NCBI RefSeq assembly: GCF_026340305.1
Contig: NZ_JAPEPI010000002.1
Location: 1,984,001-2,048,000, forward strand
DNA from: Streptomyces sp. NBC_01381
Lineage (GTDB): Bacteria > Actinomycetota > Actinomycetes > Streptomycetales > Streptomycetaceae
DNA length: 64,000 nt
Direction: 5' to 3'
The translations under genes and the position numbers were made by a program. Below, in pieces: positions 43,808 to 52,667 of this stretch. Each line of letters opens with the position of its first letter. Within the stretch, counting starts at the first letter, position 1. The notes under the pieces were generated by a model. It made no database searches. It had not been told where the DNA came from and saw only the letters and a list, made by a program, of their open reading frames with translations.

Positions 43808-44106
43808 GTTCATGCCAGAGCGGCGTCCCCAAACTCCGATATCACCTTTGGGGCGGGCTCCCGCTGGCGCGTGGGCGTGCGGCTTGTCCGAGGGCGCGCT
43901 GAAGGGAGGCCGTGGAGCGCAAGGACCCGTCCGCGCTCCGCGTCGCCCGACACCAGGTGCTTGGGCAGTACGTGCTCGGCCTCGTAGCCCTTGTGGCGGG
44001 CGTTGGCGCCACGCCTGGCCGATAACCCCGAGCGCCGCACACCAAGGGCGATCACCCCGGACGCGTGCGCCGTCGTCTCCACCTCCTCGTCGTACGAACG
44101 CGGTGA
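43808..44106. other. Interval without a recognised gene
   Basis: A minus-strand frame (SYDEEVETTAHASG, then YEAEHVLPKHLVSGDAERGR) looks weakly coding but has no start or known domain, so it may be the C-terminal scrap of a lost gene. Nothing else is supported. Confidence 0.4.
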
Positions 44107-44150
44107 CGCAGCACGGCCTCCGGCCAGGCCTGGCCGGAGGCTGTGCTGCG
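44107..44150. terminator. 20-bp stem-loop between convergent genes
   Basis: 44107-44126 pairs with 44131-44150 at 19 of 20 positions around GGCC. It lies between the acyl-CoA synthetase (plus) and the dioxygenase relic (minus), so it can serve as a bidirectional terminator. Confidence 0.7.
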
Positions 44151-44204
44151 TGGCGCCGTGGAGGTCCGCATCGTCACCGGCCGGCACGACCTGTCGCGTG
44201 CGGA

Positions 44205-44791
44205 TCAGTCGAGAATGCTGCCGTTGCCGGGGCGGCTGCCGCGGGTGCGGCGGTTGTCCAGGAGGACGAACGTGCGGTGCAGCCAGCGGTCCTGGCCGTC
44301 GTAGCGCGGGGTGAAGGCCGAACGCCCGTGGATGGCGAGGCGGTTGTCCACGAACACCATCTCGCCGGAGCGTAGCGGGACCGACGTCGAGGCTTCGACG
44401 AACGCGTCCCGCAGTCGCTCCAGGGCCGCCGCGGCCCCCGCGTCGAGGGCGGCGGTGGCATCGAAGTCCACCTTGAGGGCCGCGCCCGCCAGCCACGTCG
44501 CGGCGACCGCGTACGGAGCCTCCCGCAGCAGTACCGACACCCCGCACAGAGCCGCGACGACCATGCAGAGCCGCAACCAGGACAGCCGCCGTCGGCGTGC
44601 CGCACGTGTGCTGATCGCCACATCGACGGCCTCGTCGGCGATCTCCGCGATGCGGTGGTCGATCAGATCGCCGTACCGGTCGACGAACCGGAGCAGCTCC
44701 GCACGGGAAGCGGGTTCGGCCGGGGCGTTGCTTGCGTGGGGGCGTCCGCGATGAGCGTGTCGCCCTCTACTGCCGTGTTCTGCTTCGTCAT
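44205..44791 (-). pseudogene. Chimera of a small membrane protein and the tail of an Fe(II)/2-oxoglutarate dioxygenase
   Basis: From ATG 44791 the sequence reads MTKQNTAVEGDTLIADAPTQ, then after a frame change RAELLRFVDRYGDLIDHRIA and a hydrophobic helix pair, then abruptly VPLRSGEMVFVDNRLAIHGR and DGQDRWLHRTFVLLDNRRTR. The latter is the C-terminal end of clavaminate-synthase/TauD-like dioxygenases, including the distal His and the Arg that binds 2-oxoglutarate. The first His-x-Asp part is absent, so there is no enzyme. It looks like a deletion fusing two genes. Confidence 0.65.
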
Positions 44792-44957
44792 ACGGATCAC
44801 TCTGGTCGACCGGGTGCCGCGCTGTCGGTCACGTGCACCCACGAACCGGGGGTGGGTTATCCCTACCCCCGACTCGTCGGTTGTCCTCGTATCACCCCAG
44901 GCCACAGCCTCGCTACCGTCCTGGTGTAATCAGGAATCGTCAGTCGAGGAGGGCCGC

Positions 44958-46313
44958 ATGGTTCTGGCCGACACCCGCGAAGCCGACCACCGGTCGGAAT
45001 CGGGTGACCCCGTGATCGCCGGTGAACAACCGATGGCACGACCGCAGGGCCCGGCCCTGCCACCGAATCCTTACCGGGCCCTGGGGTCCCCGTACTTGTG
45101 GCGGGCGAGCGTCCAGCTGGCCACCGACGCGGTGATGGGTGTGGCCGGCCTGGCTGTGCTGACCGCGCTCGGTGCCGCGGTCTGCCTGGTGCCGGCCGGT
45201 CTTGTCGGCGTACCGCTGGTGATACTCGCGGGCCGGGTGCTGCATCTGCTCGGCGCCGCCGAGCGCCAACGCTGGTCCGCCATCTGCGAGTTGGACATAC
45301 CGCCGCAGCCGCGTCCCGCGCTGTCCGGACCGCTGCTCGGGTCGGCGGCGGCGCTCGCCAGGAGCCGGTCGAGTTGGCACCTGGTGGCCTACTTCGGGGT
45401 GCTGGCCCCCTGGTCGCTGGTGACCCTGCTCGGCAGCGCGCTGGTGTGGGGCGTCCCGCTCGCTCTGGTGATTCTGCCCGCCTCCTACACCCAACTACCT
45501 TCGGGATCCGCCTCGTTGGGCCTGTTCACGGTGGGCGACCTCGGTACCGCGCTCCTGGTCTCCGCGGTCACGCTGTTGCTGTGGGCCACCCTCGCCCCGC
45601 TGGCGGTGCGTGGTCTGCTCGCCGTCGACATGCTGCTTGCCCGCACCCTCCTTGCGCTGCCCCGCGACGTCACACTGGCCCAGCGGGTCGAGTACTTGAC
45701 GGAGAGCCGGGCCCGCGTGGTCGACGCCGCCGAGGCCGAACGCCGGCGCATCGAACGCGACCTGCACGACGGCGCCCAACAGCACCTGGTCGCCATGGCG
45801 ATGACGCTCGGCCGGGCCCGCTCCCGGCTCAAGGGCTCCGGCCAGGACGCGGCGCTCGAGCTGGTGGATGAGGCCAGGGCCAGCGCCCAGGAGGCCATCG
45901 ACGAACTGCGCGATCTCACCCGCGGGCTGCACCCGCCCGTCCTCACGGACCGGGGTCTGGACGCCGCCCTGTCCGCCGTGGCCGCCCGTCTTTCGATCCC
46001 GGTCGACGTCGACGTGGATGTGGCACCTCGCCCGTCGACGACCGTGGAAGGCATCGCCTACTTCGTCGTCACCGAAGCCCTCACCAACGTCGCCAAGCAC
46101 GCGCAGTCCCGGAAGGCCTGGGTGCGGATCCGGCGCACCGCGGACCGGCTGGCCGTGACGATCGGCGACGACGGCGTCGGCGGGGCGAAGGTCTCGGTGG
46201 GCGGCGGACTCGCGGGCCTGGCCGACCGGGTCTCCGGCGTCGACGGCCGACTGCGCGTCACCAGCCCGCCCGGTGGACCGACCCTGATCGAAGTGGAAAT
46301 GCAATGCGCGTAG
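44958..46313 (+). CDS. Sensor histidine kinase (NarX/LiaS-like)
   Basis: The 451-aa protein, ATG after GAGGAGGG, has four membrane segments in the first 240 residues, then a HisKA_3 helix with phospho-acceptor His in RRIERDLHDGAQQHLVAMAM and an HATPase domain (FVVTEALTNVAKHAQSRKAW, GDDGVGGAKVSVGGGLAGLA). It overlaps the response regulator by 10 bp. The DUF4097 protein downstream resembles the LiaRS/VraSR-type arrangement for envelope stress. Confidence 0.92.
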   Translation: MVLADTREADHRSESGDPVIAGEQPMARPQGPALPPNPYRALGSPYLWRASVQLATDAVMGVAGLAVLTALGAAVCLVPAGLVGVPLVILAGRVLHLLGAAERQRWSAICELDIPPQPRPALSGPLLGSAAALARSRSSWHLVAYFGVLAPWSLVTLLGSALVWGVPLALVILPASYTQLPSGSASLGLFTVGDLGTALLVSAVTLLLWATLAPLAVRGLLAVDMLLARTLLALPRDVTLAQRVEYLTESRARVVDAAEAERRRIERDLHDGAQQHLVAMAMTLGRARSRLKGSGQDAALELVDEARASAQEAIDELRDLTRGLHPPVLTDRGLDAALSAVAARLSIPVDVDVDVAPRPSTTVEGIAYFVVTEALTNVAKHAQSRKAWVRIRRTADRLAVTIGDDGVGGAKVSVGGGLAGLADRVSGVDGRLRVTSPPGGPTLIEVEMQCA

Positions 46314-46948
46314 TGATCGCCGAGGACTCCGCCCTGCTGCGGCAAGGCATCGTCCTGCTCCTGCGGGACGCCGGCATCGACGTCGTCGACGCCGTCGGGG
46401 ACGGGGAGGCGCTGCTGCGCTCCGTCGCCGAGCACCGGCCCGACGTCTGCGTCGTCGACGTACGGATGCCGCCCACCTTCGTCGACGAGGGCCTGCGCGC
46501 CGCCCTCGTCATCCGCAACCGCTGGCCGGAGACCGGGGTGCTCGTGCTGTCCCAGTACGTGGAGCAGAGCTACGCCGTCGATCTCATCGAGAGCGCAACC
46601 AGCGGCGTCGGCTACCTGCTGAAGGACCGGGTCTCGGACGCGGACGAGTTCGTCGACGGCCTGCGGCGCGTGCGGGCCGGCGACACCGTCCTCGACCCGG
46701 AGGTGGTCAAGCAGATGCTCGCCCGCAGTCGCAGGCAGGACCCCATGGCCACGCTCTCGCCCCGGGAGCGCGACGTGCTGGCCGCGATGGCGGAGGGCCG
46801 GTCCAACACGGGCATCGCCGACGAACTGTGCGTCGGCTCCGCCGCCGTCGAGAAACACATCCGCAGCATCTTCGTGAAGTTCGGGCTGCACCCGGAAGAC
46901 GGCGAACACCGCCGTGTACTCGCTGTTCTACGTTACTTGGGAGCTTGA
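46304..46948 (+). CDS. NarL-type response regulator
   Basis: The 214-aa regulator has VVIAEDSALLRQGIVLLLRD, phospho-acceptor Asp in CVVDVRMPP, Lys in GYLLKDR and the LuxR helix-turn-helix LSPRERDVLAAMAEGRSNTG. It is coupled to the kinase by overlap and 5 bp from the DUF4097 gene. Confidence 0.93.
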   Translation: MRVVIAEDSALLRQGIVLLLRDAGIDVVDAVGDGEALLRSVAEHRPDVCVVDVRMPPTFVDEGLRAALVIRNRWPETGVLVLSQYVEQSYAVDLIESATSGVGYLLKDRVSDADEFVDGLRRVRAGDTVLDPEVVKQMLARSRRQDPMATLSPRERDVLAAMAEGRSNTGIADELCVGSAAVEKHIRSIFVKFGLHPEDGEHRRVLAVLRYLGA

Positions 46949-46953
46949 AAGAC

Positions 46954-47703
46954 ATGGCAACGCGCAAGAACCGCTGGATCCTGGCCGTCGGCCTGATCAT
47001 CCTCGTCGTGGTCGCCGGCACCGGCGCCTGGCTGGTCACCAGCGCCCTTCCCGCCCACAAGAAGTACTCCTCCGACCACACCGCGAACGCCGCGTCCAGC
47101 ACCCTGCTGCGCGTCGGCACCCACGGCGGCGTCACCTTGCACGCCGGCCATGACTCCAAGGTCCACGTCACGGCTACCGGCGACTACGCGGACACCCCGC
47201 CGAAGGTGACGGTGAAGTCCTCGGGGAAGACGACCGCGGTCACCGGCTCCTGCGGCGACGACTGCTCCCTGAACCTGGACATCACCCTGCCCGCCGCCCT
47301 CGCGGCCGAAGTCAGTTCCGGCCAGGGTCAGATCACCGGAAGCGATCTCACCGGACGCCTCGCCCTGACCACCGATGCCGGTGCCATCGACCTCACCAAC
47401 CCGCGGGGTCCGCTCGTGCTGCACACCACCAGCGGCCAGATCGACGTGAAGGACGCCAAGCCCGCCACCTTCGAGGCAAGGACCCGGCAGGGCGAGGTCC
47501 GCGCCACCTTCGCGACCGCCCCCACCGCCGCGGCCGTCACCACCGACCAGGGCGGCGTCGACCTGACCCTGCCGCGCCGCTCCGGCTACTACATCCAGGC
47601 GCAGAGCAAGACCGGAACCCCGCACGTCACCCTGCCTTGGAACCGCGACGGCAAGCACACGGTCACCGTGCACACGAACGAAGGCGGCGTGGAGATCCAC
47701 TGA
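46954..47703 (+). CDS. DUF4097-type membrane-anchored beta-repeat protein
   Basis: One N-terminal membrane helix (RWILAVGLIILVVVAGTGAW) is followed by repeating beta strands (TTDAGAIDLTNPRGPLVLHT, TSGQIDVKDAKPATFEARTR, TDQGGVDLTLPRRSGYYIQA) that form a right-handed beta-solenoid of the DUF4097/LiaI-adjacent type. It would project outside the membrane. Being third in the kinase/regulator operon it may modulate signalling or be the main output. Confidence 0.85.
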   Translation: MATRKNRWILAVGLIILVVVAGTGAWLVTSALPAHKKYSSDHTANAASSTLLRVGTHGGVTLHAGHDSKVHVTATGDYADTPPKVTVKSSGKTTAVTGSCGDDCSLNLDITLPAALAAEVSSGQGQITGSDLTGRLALTTDAGAIDLTNPRGPLVLHTTSGQIDVKDAKPATFEARTRQGEVRATFATAPTAAAVTTDQGGVDLTLPRRSGYYIQAQSKTGTPHVTLPWNRDGKHTVTVHTNEGGVEIH

Positions 47704-47722
47704 CCGCCCCCGCCGGCTCCGC

Positions 47723-47856
47723 TTCGGCCTGATGACCGGCTACGACGGTGACCCGGAGCGCACCGCCGAGGTGAGGTGATGGCGGACGGCTACTACCGCA
47801 CGGGTGACATCGGCTCGCTGGACGCCGATGGGTACGTCACCTATGTCGGCCGCAGC
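47723..47856 (+). pseudogene. Acyl-CoA synthetase fragment ending at the hinge motif
   Basis: FGLMTGYDGDPERTAE and, after a 5-bp tandem duplication (GGTGA twice) that breaks the frame, MADGYYRTGDIGSLDADGYV and TYVGRS match the A7/A8 region of the gene at 42122. Homology stops within the hinge (DDVFK is replaced). The missing continuation resumes at about 50750, after 2.9 kb of unrelated genes. Confidence 0.82.
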
Positions 47857-48134
47857 GAGAGAGTGGGTATGTCCATCCAGCCACCCACGGGGTGGGCTCC
47901 TGCCCCGGCCTCGGAGCTCCCACGAAGGCAGGCGCAAGCGGGCCAAGAATTCCGCCCGTGATCCCGCCGCTCAGGCCATCAGCTTCGTCTTCCCCATGAA
48001 GTGGTCAACTGCCGCGCCGCTTGCTCCTCTGGCAGCGAACTGCCCTTTGCCGCAAGGGATTCTCGTCCAGACGCTCCACCTCGCAACTTCAGTGCGAGGT
48101 TGGAAAAGGCTCAGCGACCTGCGACTTCATCTGG
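47857..48134. other. Start of the insert in the ligase gene, no supported gene
   Basis: I see no convincing coding frame. The interval lies between the broken ligase end and the terminator of the Rhs-tail operon. Confidence 0.45.
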
Positions 48135-48163
48135 AGGGTCTGCCGACGCTGTCGGCAGACCCT
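48135..48163 (-). terminator. 13-bp perfect hairpin after the Rhs tail operon
   Basis: AGGGTCTGCCGAC (48135-48147) pairs perfectly with 48151-48163 around GCT. It lies 16 bp past the stop of the minus-strand gene at 48179. Confidence 0.75.
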
Positions 48164-48178
48164 CATACGAGATCCAGG

Positions 48179-48385
48179 TCAGGGATCTCCGTTACCTGCA
48201 TCCAGGGATATAGGGAGGAAAATCGCAAACATGACCACCCCTGCGAGTGTCCCGATGAGCACGGGGTGCCTCGCGGAGAATTTCTGCCTTCTGGTGGGCG
48301 GACGGCCACCAAAGCGTTTTTCGAAGCGCCAGTAGGCGGTTGACCGCAGGGCCGAGCTTCCCCGCGAAGCTACCAGCGCCCCCAT
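48179..48385 (-). CDS. Small single-pass protein downstream of Rhs tail, candidate immunity protein
   Basis: ATG 48385 overlaps the end of the Rhs-tail gene by 16 bp and gives 68 aa: a basic region (AYWRFEKRFGGRPPTRRQKF) and one membrane helix (PVLIGTLAGVVMFAIFLPIS). A small overlapping gene right after an Rhs/Wap C-terminal domain is the normal place for the cognate immunity protein. The family is not one I know. Confidence 0.5.
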   Translation of the reverse strand: MGALVASRGSSALRSTAYWRFEKRFGGRPPTRRQKFSARHPVLIGTLAGVVMFAIFLPISLDAGNGDP

Positions 48386-48798
48386 GCCATGGGCTGCCAG
48401 GTCGCCGACCAATACCCGCCGAGGGTCTGGTTCTCCCCAGAGGCAGCGTGGGCCCCCGCGCTCGCCAGACCCGCTCCAACGACGACGCAAGCTGCTGTTG
48501 CGGTCATGCCGCTGGCGAAGCTGCACCCGGCGGCGACCCCGATTCCGAGGATGGCGCCGCTGTGCTTCTTCCAGACCTTCTTCACCTTCCCCCACCCGGG
48601 TATGCCCCAGAGTCCGTTGGGGTCACCGGAGGCGTACAGGTAGGGGTTGGCTTCCAGGCCCGAGGGGTCGGGCTGGGTGAAGCGGCCGGTGCGCGGGTCC
48701 ATGTACCGGGCCTCGTTGTGGTAGAGCCCGGTCGGGTCCTGGTAGCCGCCGGCGAAGCGGTACGTGCGGGTCAGCTGCAGGGACTGGCCGACCCCGGC
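48370..48798 (-). pseudogene. Rhs/YD-repeat protein, C-terminal core and toxin tip only
   Basis: The frame carries the Rhs core end (YRFAGGYQDPTGLYHNEARY, DPRTGRFTQPDPSGLEANPY, LYASGDPNGLWG) followed by a variable tip of about 70 residues with a Gly/Ala-rich hydrophobic stretch (AILGIGVAAGCSFASGMTAT), perhaps membrane-active. The thousand or more upstream residues of a full Rhs protein are missing; the break at 48798 abuts another truncated gene on the opposite strand. Delivery is therefore impossible unless the tip recombines onto a full Rhs gene elsewhere. Confidence 0.75.
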
Positions 48799-48800
48799 GA

Positions 48801-49109
48801 CCTCAGGGGGCCGCCCTGGGCGGGGATATCTGGACCATGTGGCAGAAGGTGAACCAGGACAATGCGTTCAGCATCTCGACCGTGGCCATGAGCCACCTGT
48901 GGGCCACGGACGGTAAGCCGGGCGGCCAGAACCCTCCCAATGGGGAGGAGATCATGCGCGGTATGCGCCTGGACTACACGGAGAAGGAGATCTTCGAGGT
49001 CCTCCGCCGCTTCCAGGGCTGGGGCACCGAGGCGGAAGAGCACGCGGGAAAGCGCATGGCGCTCTACCAGATCTTTGAGAAATACAACGGCATCGTCCGG
49101 AACCTGTGA
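48801..49109 (+). pseudogene. C-terminal fragment of an unidentified protein
   Basis: The frame is open leftwards only to the Rhs junction. It reads LGGDIWTMWQKVNQDNAFSI, EEIMRGMRLDYTEKEIFEVL and GKRMALYQIFEKYNGIVRNL. ATG 48837 could start translation but has no clear ribosome site. The tidy helical C-terminus and 9-bp link to the next gene suggest the downstream part of a real gene that lost its front. Confidence 0.45.
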
Positions 49110-49118
49110 GAAAGAGCG

Positions 49119-49619
49119 GTGAGCGAGATGACGGCATCCGACCCCTTCGAGGGGCATAGCCCTCTTGCCTTGGTGCTGATCATCCTGGTCGGGCTGATCG
49201 TCGCGGCCGGCCTTGCCGTTTACGGCTTCTCGACCATGGCCCGGCAGGGCGTCAGGGGTACAGGACCGGGAACCCTGCTCCGCAGTCTCGCCGCTCTCGC
49301 AGCCGCCGCCGCGGCAGCTGTGTACGTCTGGGGCGCCTTCCACCTCGCGCTGATGGACGACACGGCCGTCACCCAGGAGTGCCGAGAAGCGGTGGGGCAA
49401 GCACGCGCAGCCGACATCGACCGGTACGAGGCCAGCTACATCCCGTTGCGCCTTGGCTGCCACGTTGCAGGCGACCGGACGCACGCCGCCGGTGTTCCCG
49501 GCTACGTCAACCCCGCTGCGGTGGGATTCGCGCTGACCGCAGCCGTACTCGCCGCTTCCGCGCCCTTCGCGCCGGAGTCCCGCGCCAGAGACAACTCCAA
49601 GAAGGAGACCTCCAGTTGA
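49119..49619 (+). CDS. Three-helix membrane protein, unknown function
   Basis: The 166-aa protein (GTG 49119, or ATG 49128) has hydrophobic segments LALVLIILVGLIVAAGLAVY, LAALAAAAAAAVYVWGAFHL and VGFALTAAVLAASAPFA, and two Cys (QECREA, LGCHVA) in the extracytoplasmic loop. It ends by TTGA overlap with the Tat-exported protein gene, so the two belong together. Confidence 0.65.
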   Translation: MSEMTASDPFEGHSPLALVLIILVGLIVAAGLAVYGFSTMARQGVRGTGPGTLLRSLAALAAAAAAAVYVWGAFHLALMDDTAVTQECREAVGQARAADIDRYEASYIPLRLGCHVAGDRTHAAGVPGYVNPAAVGFALTAAVLAASAPFAPESRARDNSKKETSS

Positions 49620-50380
49620 ACACGCCGCACATATCGCGCCGAACCGTCCTCGCGCGCACAGCCGTCATCTCCGGAGCCGCCATCGCCGCCTCCCTCCCTG
49701 CCTCGCACCTGCTGTCGTCTCCCGCCTATGCGGCAGGCACGGATCCCACACCGGCGAAGGTGCGCGAGGCGGTACGCAGAGCGCAGGCACGGACAAGACG
49801 GGTGATGACAGGCAAGGCGTCCCGCAACGGATGGGAGATGGAGCGGGTCGCCGATGACAGCGGCAACATCCACACCCGCCCCGTCCCTGGCACCCCGCTC
49901 GCAGGCGTGGCGGTGCGCATGGGCGACGCGGAAACCGTCCTCGTCCACGTCGTCCGTCGCTTCCACTACGAGATCGACACTCTGCGCAAGGGCGAGGTGG
50001 TCGGTTGGCGCAAGCCCGGGCAAGTCCGCAAGGGGCTGCCAGAAGGCAACCAAGCCTCCGGGACCGCAGTGCAGATCCGCCCCGGCCACTACCCGCACGG
50101 CGCCAAGGGCGGCTTCTTTCCCCGCCAGTTGACCGTAATCCGCGACATACTCGCTGAGCTCAACGGCGTCGTCCGCTGGGGCGGCGACGACACCAAGCCG
50201 GACGAAGCCCTCTTCTACATCGACGCACGCCCCGACGACAAGCGCCTGCCCGACGTCGTCGCCAAGCTCCGCAGCTGGAACGAAGATCCCGCCAAGGGAG
50301 CGGGGGCACCGGTGGATGTACTTGCCGCCAAGCGGCGCAGTGCGGCCAAGGCCCTGGAGCGCCGCCAGCGGCGATCCTGA
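49616..50380 (+). CDS. Tat-exported protein resembling the M15 peptidase fold
   Basis: TTG 49616 follows AAGGAG and overlaps the preceding stop. The signal RRTVLARTAVISGAAIAA with twin Arg indicates Tat export. The mature part has VRRFHYEIDTLRKGEVVGW, GTAVQIRPGHYPHGAKGGFF and LNGVVRWGGDD, the outline of M15 D,D-carboxypeptidases, but the Ser-x-His and His-x-Asp zinc ligands are not visible. It may be a non-catalytic wall-binding protein. 254 aa. Confidence 0.6.
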   Translation: MNTPHISRRTVLARTAVISGAAIAASLPASHLLSSPAYAAGTDPTPAKVREAVRRAQARTRRVMTGKASRNGWEMERVADDSGNIHTRPVPGTPLAGVAVRMGDAETVLVHVVRRFHYEIDTLRKGEVVGWRKPGQVRKGLPEGNQASGTAVQIRPGHYPHGAKGGFFPRQLTVIRDILAELNGVVRWGGDDTKPDEALFYIDARPDDKRLPDVVAKLRSWNEDPAKGAGAPVDVLAAKRRSAAKALERRQRRS

Positions 50381-50433
50381 CCAAGCCGCAGCAGGCGGCG
50401 AACACGGGCCGACGCGAATGTCGGCGGTGCAGG

Positions 50434-51063
50434 GTGCGTACGCGGGACAGGTACGTGCCGCTGCTGTCGGACGACGCATGCTCGCAGGTCGAGCCACTCT
50501 TCCGGGCACGCAAGGGTCGACGCAGCGCGGACCCCCGGGTCACACTTGGCGCCGTGTTTCACAAGGCCCGCGTGGGGTGTGCTTGGAGTGACCTGCCGTC
50601 TCCGCCGGGCAACCTGTCCAGCGTGTGGCTTCGGTGGCTTCGGACAGGGTTCTGGGAGCAGCTCATGGATGTGTTGACAGGTATGCCGGGGACGCGGATC
50701 ACAGAGAACGGCATCACGCTGCCGCCGTTGGAGATCTGGGGGAGCGTGGATCCGTTGCTGGAGAGCGCGCTCCTTGAGCACGAGGCGGTCGCGGAGGTGG
50801 CGGTCGTGCCCGCGCCGGACGCGGTGCGGCTTGCCGTGCCCAAGGCGTATGTCGTCCTCGCCGCCGGATACGAACCGGGACCCGACACCGCGAAGCTGCT
50901 CTTCGAGCACTCGCGTGCGGTCCTCGCCCCCTACAAGCGGCTGCGCCGCCTGGAGTTCGGTGCGTTTCCCAAGGCCGTCTCCGGCAAGATCCGCCGGATC
51001 GAGCTGCGCGAGGCGACCGCGGCAGGGCCGGACGCCGAGTACCGCGAGGAGGACTTCCGGTGA
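50434..51063 (+). pseudogene. In-frame fusion of a transposase-type (DUF4096) start with the end of an acyl-CoA synthetase
   Basis: Residues 1-105 (RYVPLLSDDACSQVEPLFRA, GAVFHKARVGCAWSDLPSPP, GFWEQLMDVLTG) match the N-terminal domain of IS5-type transposases. From about 50750 the same frame reads LLESALLEHEAVAEVAVVPA and KAVSGKIRRIEL, the C-terminal domain of an AMP-ligase with its catalytic Lys. This piece follows directly on fragment 47723-47856. The stop overlaps the next ligase as GTGA, as expected of the original gene pair. Confidence 0.8.
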
Positions 51064-52667
51064 GTGAGCTCTCGTATGCGCACGGCGTGAGCTCCACGCC
51101 GCTGCTCGGTGACACGATCGGGCGCAACCTCGACCGGGCCGTCGAGGCCTGGCCGGAGCGGGACGCGCTGGTGGACGTGGCGGCGGGCACGCGGTGGACT
51201 TACGCCGAATTCGGGGCGGCTGTCGAGCAGTTGGCGCGCGGGTTCATGGGGAGCGGGGTCGCCAAGGGGGACCGGGTCGGCATCTGGGCGGTGAACTGTG
51301 CCGAGTGGGTGCTCGTGCAGTACGCCACCGCGCGGATCGGCGCCATCATGGTCAACATCAACCCGGCTTACCGCGCACATGAGTTGGAGTACGTGCTCAA
51401 GCAGGCCGGGGTGACCGTCCTGGTCGCGTCGCAGTCCCATAAGTCGAGCGACTACCGATCGCTCGTCGATCAGGTGCGGCCCGGCTGTCCCGAGCTGAGG
51501 TCCGTCCACTACATCGAGGACGGTTCCTGGGATGTGCTGCTCGATGCGGCCGCCACCGTCTCGGGCGCCGAACTCGCCGCCCGCGAGGCCGAGTTGAGTT
51601 GCGACGATCCCGTCAATATTCAGTACACGTCCGGCACGACCGGCTTTCCCAAGGGGGCCACCCTCTCCCATCACAACATCCTCAACAACGGTTACTGGGT
51701 TGGGCGTACGGTCGGCTACACCGAGCAGGATCGGGTGTGTCTTCCTGTGCCCTTCTATCACTGCTTCGGGATGGTCATGGGGAACCTGGGGGCCACCTCT
51801 CACGGGGCCTGCATCGTCATCCCCGCGCCCTCCTTCGACCCCGTCGCCACGCTGCACGCCGTCGAGCGCGAGCGCTGCACCTCGCTGTACGGGGTGCCGA
51901 CCATGTTCATCGCGGAGCTGAACCTCGCCGACTTCGCGACGTACGACCTGAGTTCGCTGCGCACCGGCATCATGGCGGGCTCGCCCTGTCCGGTCGAGGT
52001 GATGAAGCGGGTGGTCGCCGAGATGCACATGGAGGAGGTCTCCATCTGTTACGGCATGACGGAGACGTCGCCGGTCTCGACGCAGACGCGGCGTACCGAC
52101 GACCTGGAGCGGCGTACCGGCACCGTGGGGCGGGTGCTGCCGCACATCGAGGTCAAGGTGGTCGACCCGGTGAGTGGTGTGACGCTGCCGCGCGGCGCGT
52201 CCGGTGAGCTGTGCACTCGGGGCTACAGCGTGATGCTCGGCTACTGGGACGAGCCCGAGCGGACGGCCGAGGTGATCGACTCGGGGCGTTGGATGCATAC
52301 GGGTGACCTTGCGATCATGCGCGAGGACGGTTACGTCCAGATCGTCGGGCGGATCAAGGACATGATCATCCGGGGCGGCGAGAACATTTACCCGCGCGAG
52401 ATCGAGGAGTTTCTGTACGGCCACCCGAAGATCGCGGATGTCCAGGTGGTGGGGGTTCCCGACGAACGGTACGGGGAGGTTCCGCTCGCCTGCGTGATCC
52501 TGAGGGACGCGGAGGATCCGTTGACGCTTGAGGAGCTCCGGGCTTACTGCGAAGGGCAGTTGGCCCACTACAAGGTGCCGGCCGGGCTGCGGATTCTGGA
52601 CGACTTCCCCATGACCGTGTCTGGGAAAGTGCGGAAGATCGAACTCAGGGAGCGGTACGGGGCGTAG
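51060..52667 (+). CDS. Medium-chain fatty acyl-CoA synthetase-type AMP-ligase
   Basis: The 535-aa enzyme has YTSGTTGFPKGATLSHHNIL, YGMTETSPVS, HTGDLAIMREDGYVQIVGR and the catalytic Lys in MTVSGKVRKIEL. GTG start overlaps the preceding reading frame. The pattern fits the acyl-CoA synthetase family used for medium-chain acids or unknown carboxylates (compare S. coelicolor SCO6196 by memory). Its 3' end overlaps the convergent acetyltransferase by 23 bp. Confidence 0.92.
   Translation: MSELSYAHGVSSTPLLGDTIGRNLDRAVEAWPERDALVDVAAGTRWTYAEFGAAVEQLARGFMGSGVAKGDRVGIWAVNCAEWVLVQYATARIGAIMVNINPAYRAHELEYVLKQAGVTVLVASQSHKSSDYRSLVDQVRPGCPELRSVHYIEDGSWDVLLDAAATVSGAELAAREAELSCDDPVNIQYTSGTTGFPKGATLSHHNILNNGYWVGRTVGYTEQDRVCLPVPFYHCFGMVMGNLGATSHGACIVIPAPSFDPVATLHAVERERCTSLYGVPTMFIAELNLADFATYDLSSLRTGIMAGSPCPVEVMKRVVAEMHMEEVSICYGMTETSPVSTQTRRTDDLERRTGTVGRVLPHIEVKVVDPVSGVTLPRGASGELCTRGYSVMLGYWDEPERTAEVIDSGRWMHTGDLAIMREDGYVQIVGRIKDMIIRGGENIYPREIEEFLYGHPKIADVQVVGVPDERYGEVPLACVILRDAEDPLTLEELRAYCEGQLAHYKVPAGLRILDDFPMTVSGKVRKIELRERYGA

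Noticed and set aside
43810..44100. A possible minus-strand gene between the ligase and the dioxygenase relic
   Set aside because: It looks weakly coding but has no start, ribosome site or family; it is recorded only as an unassigned interval.
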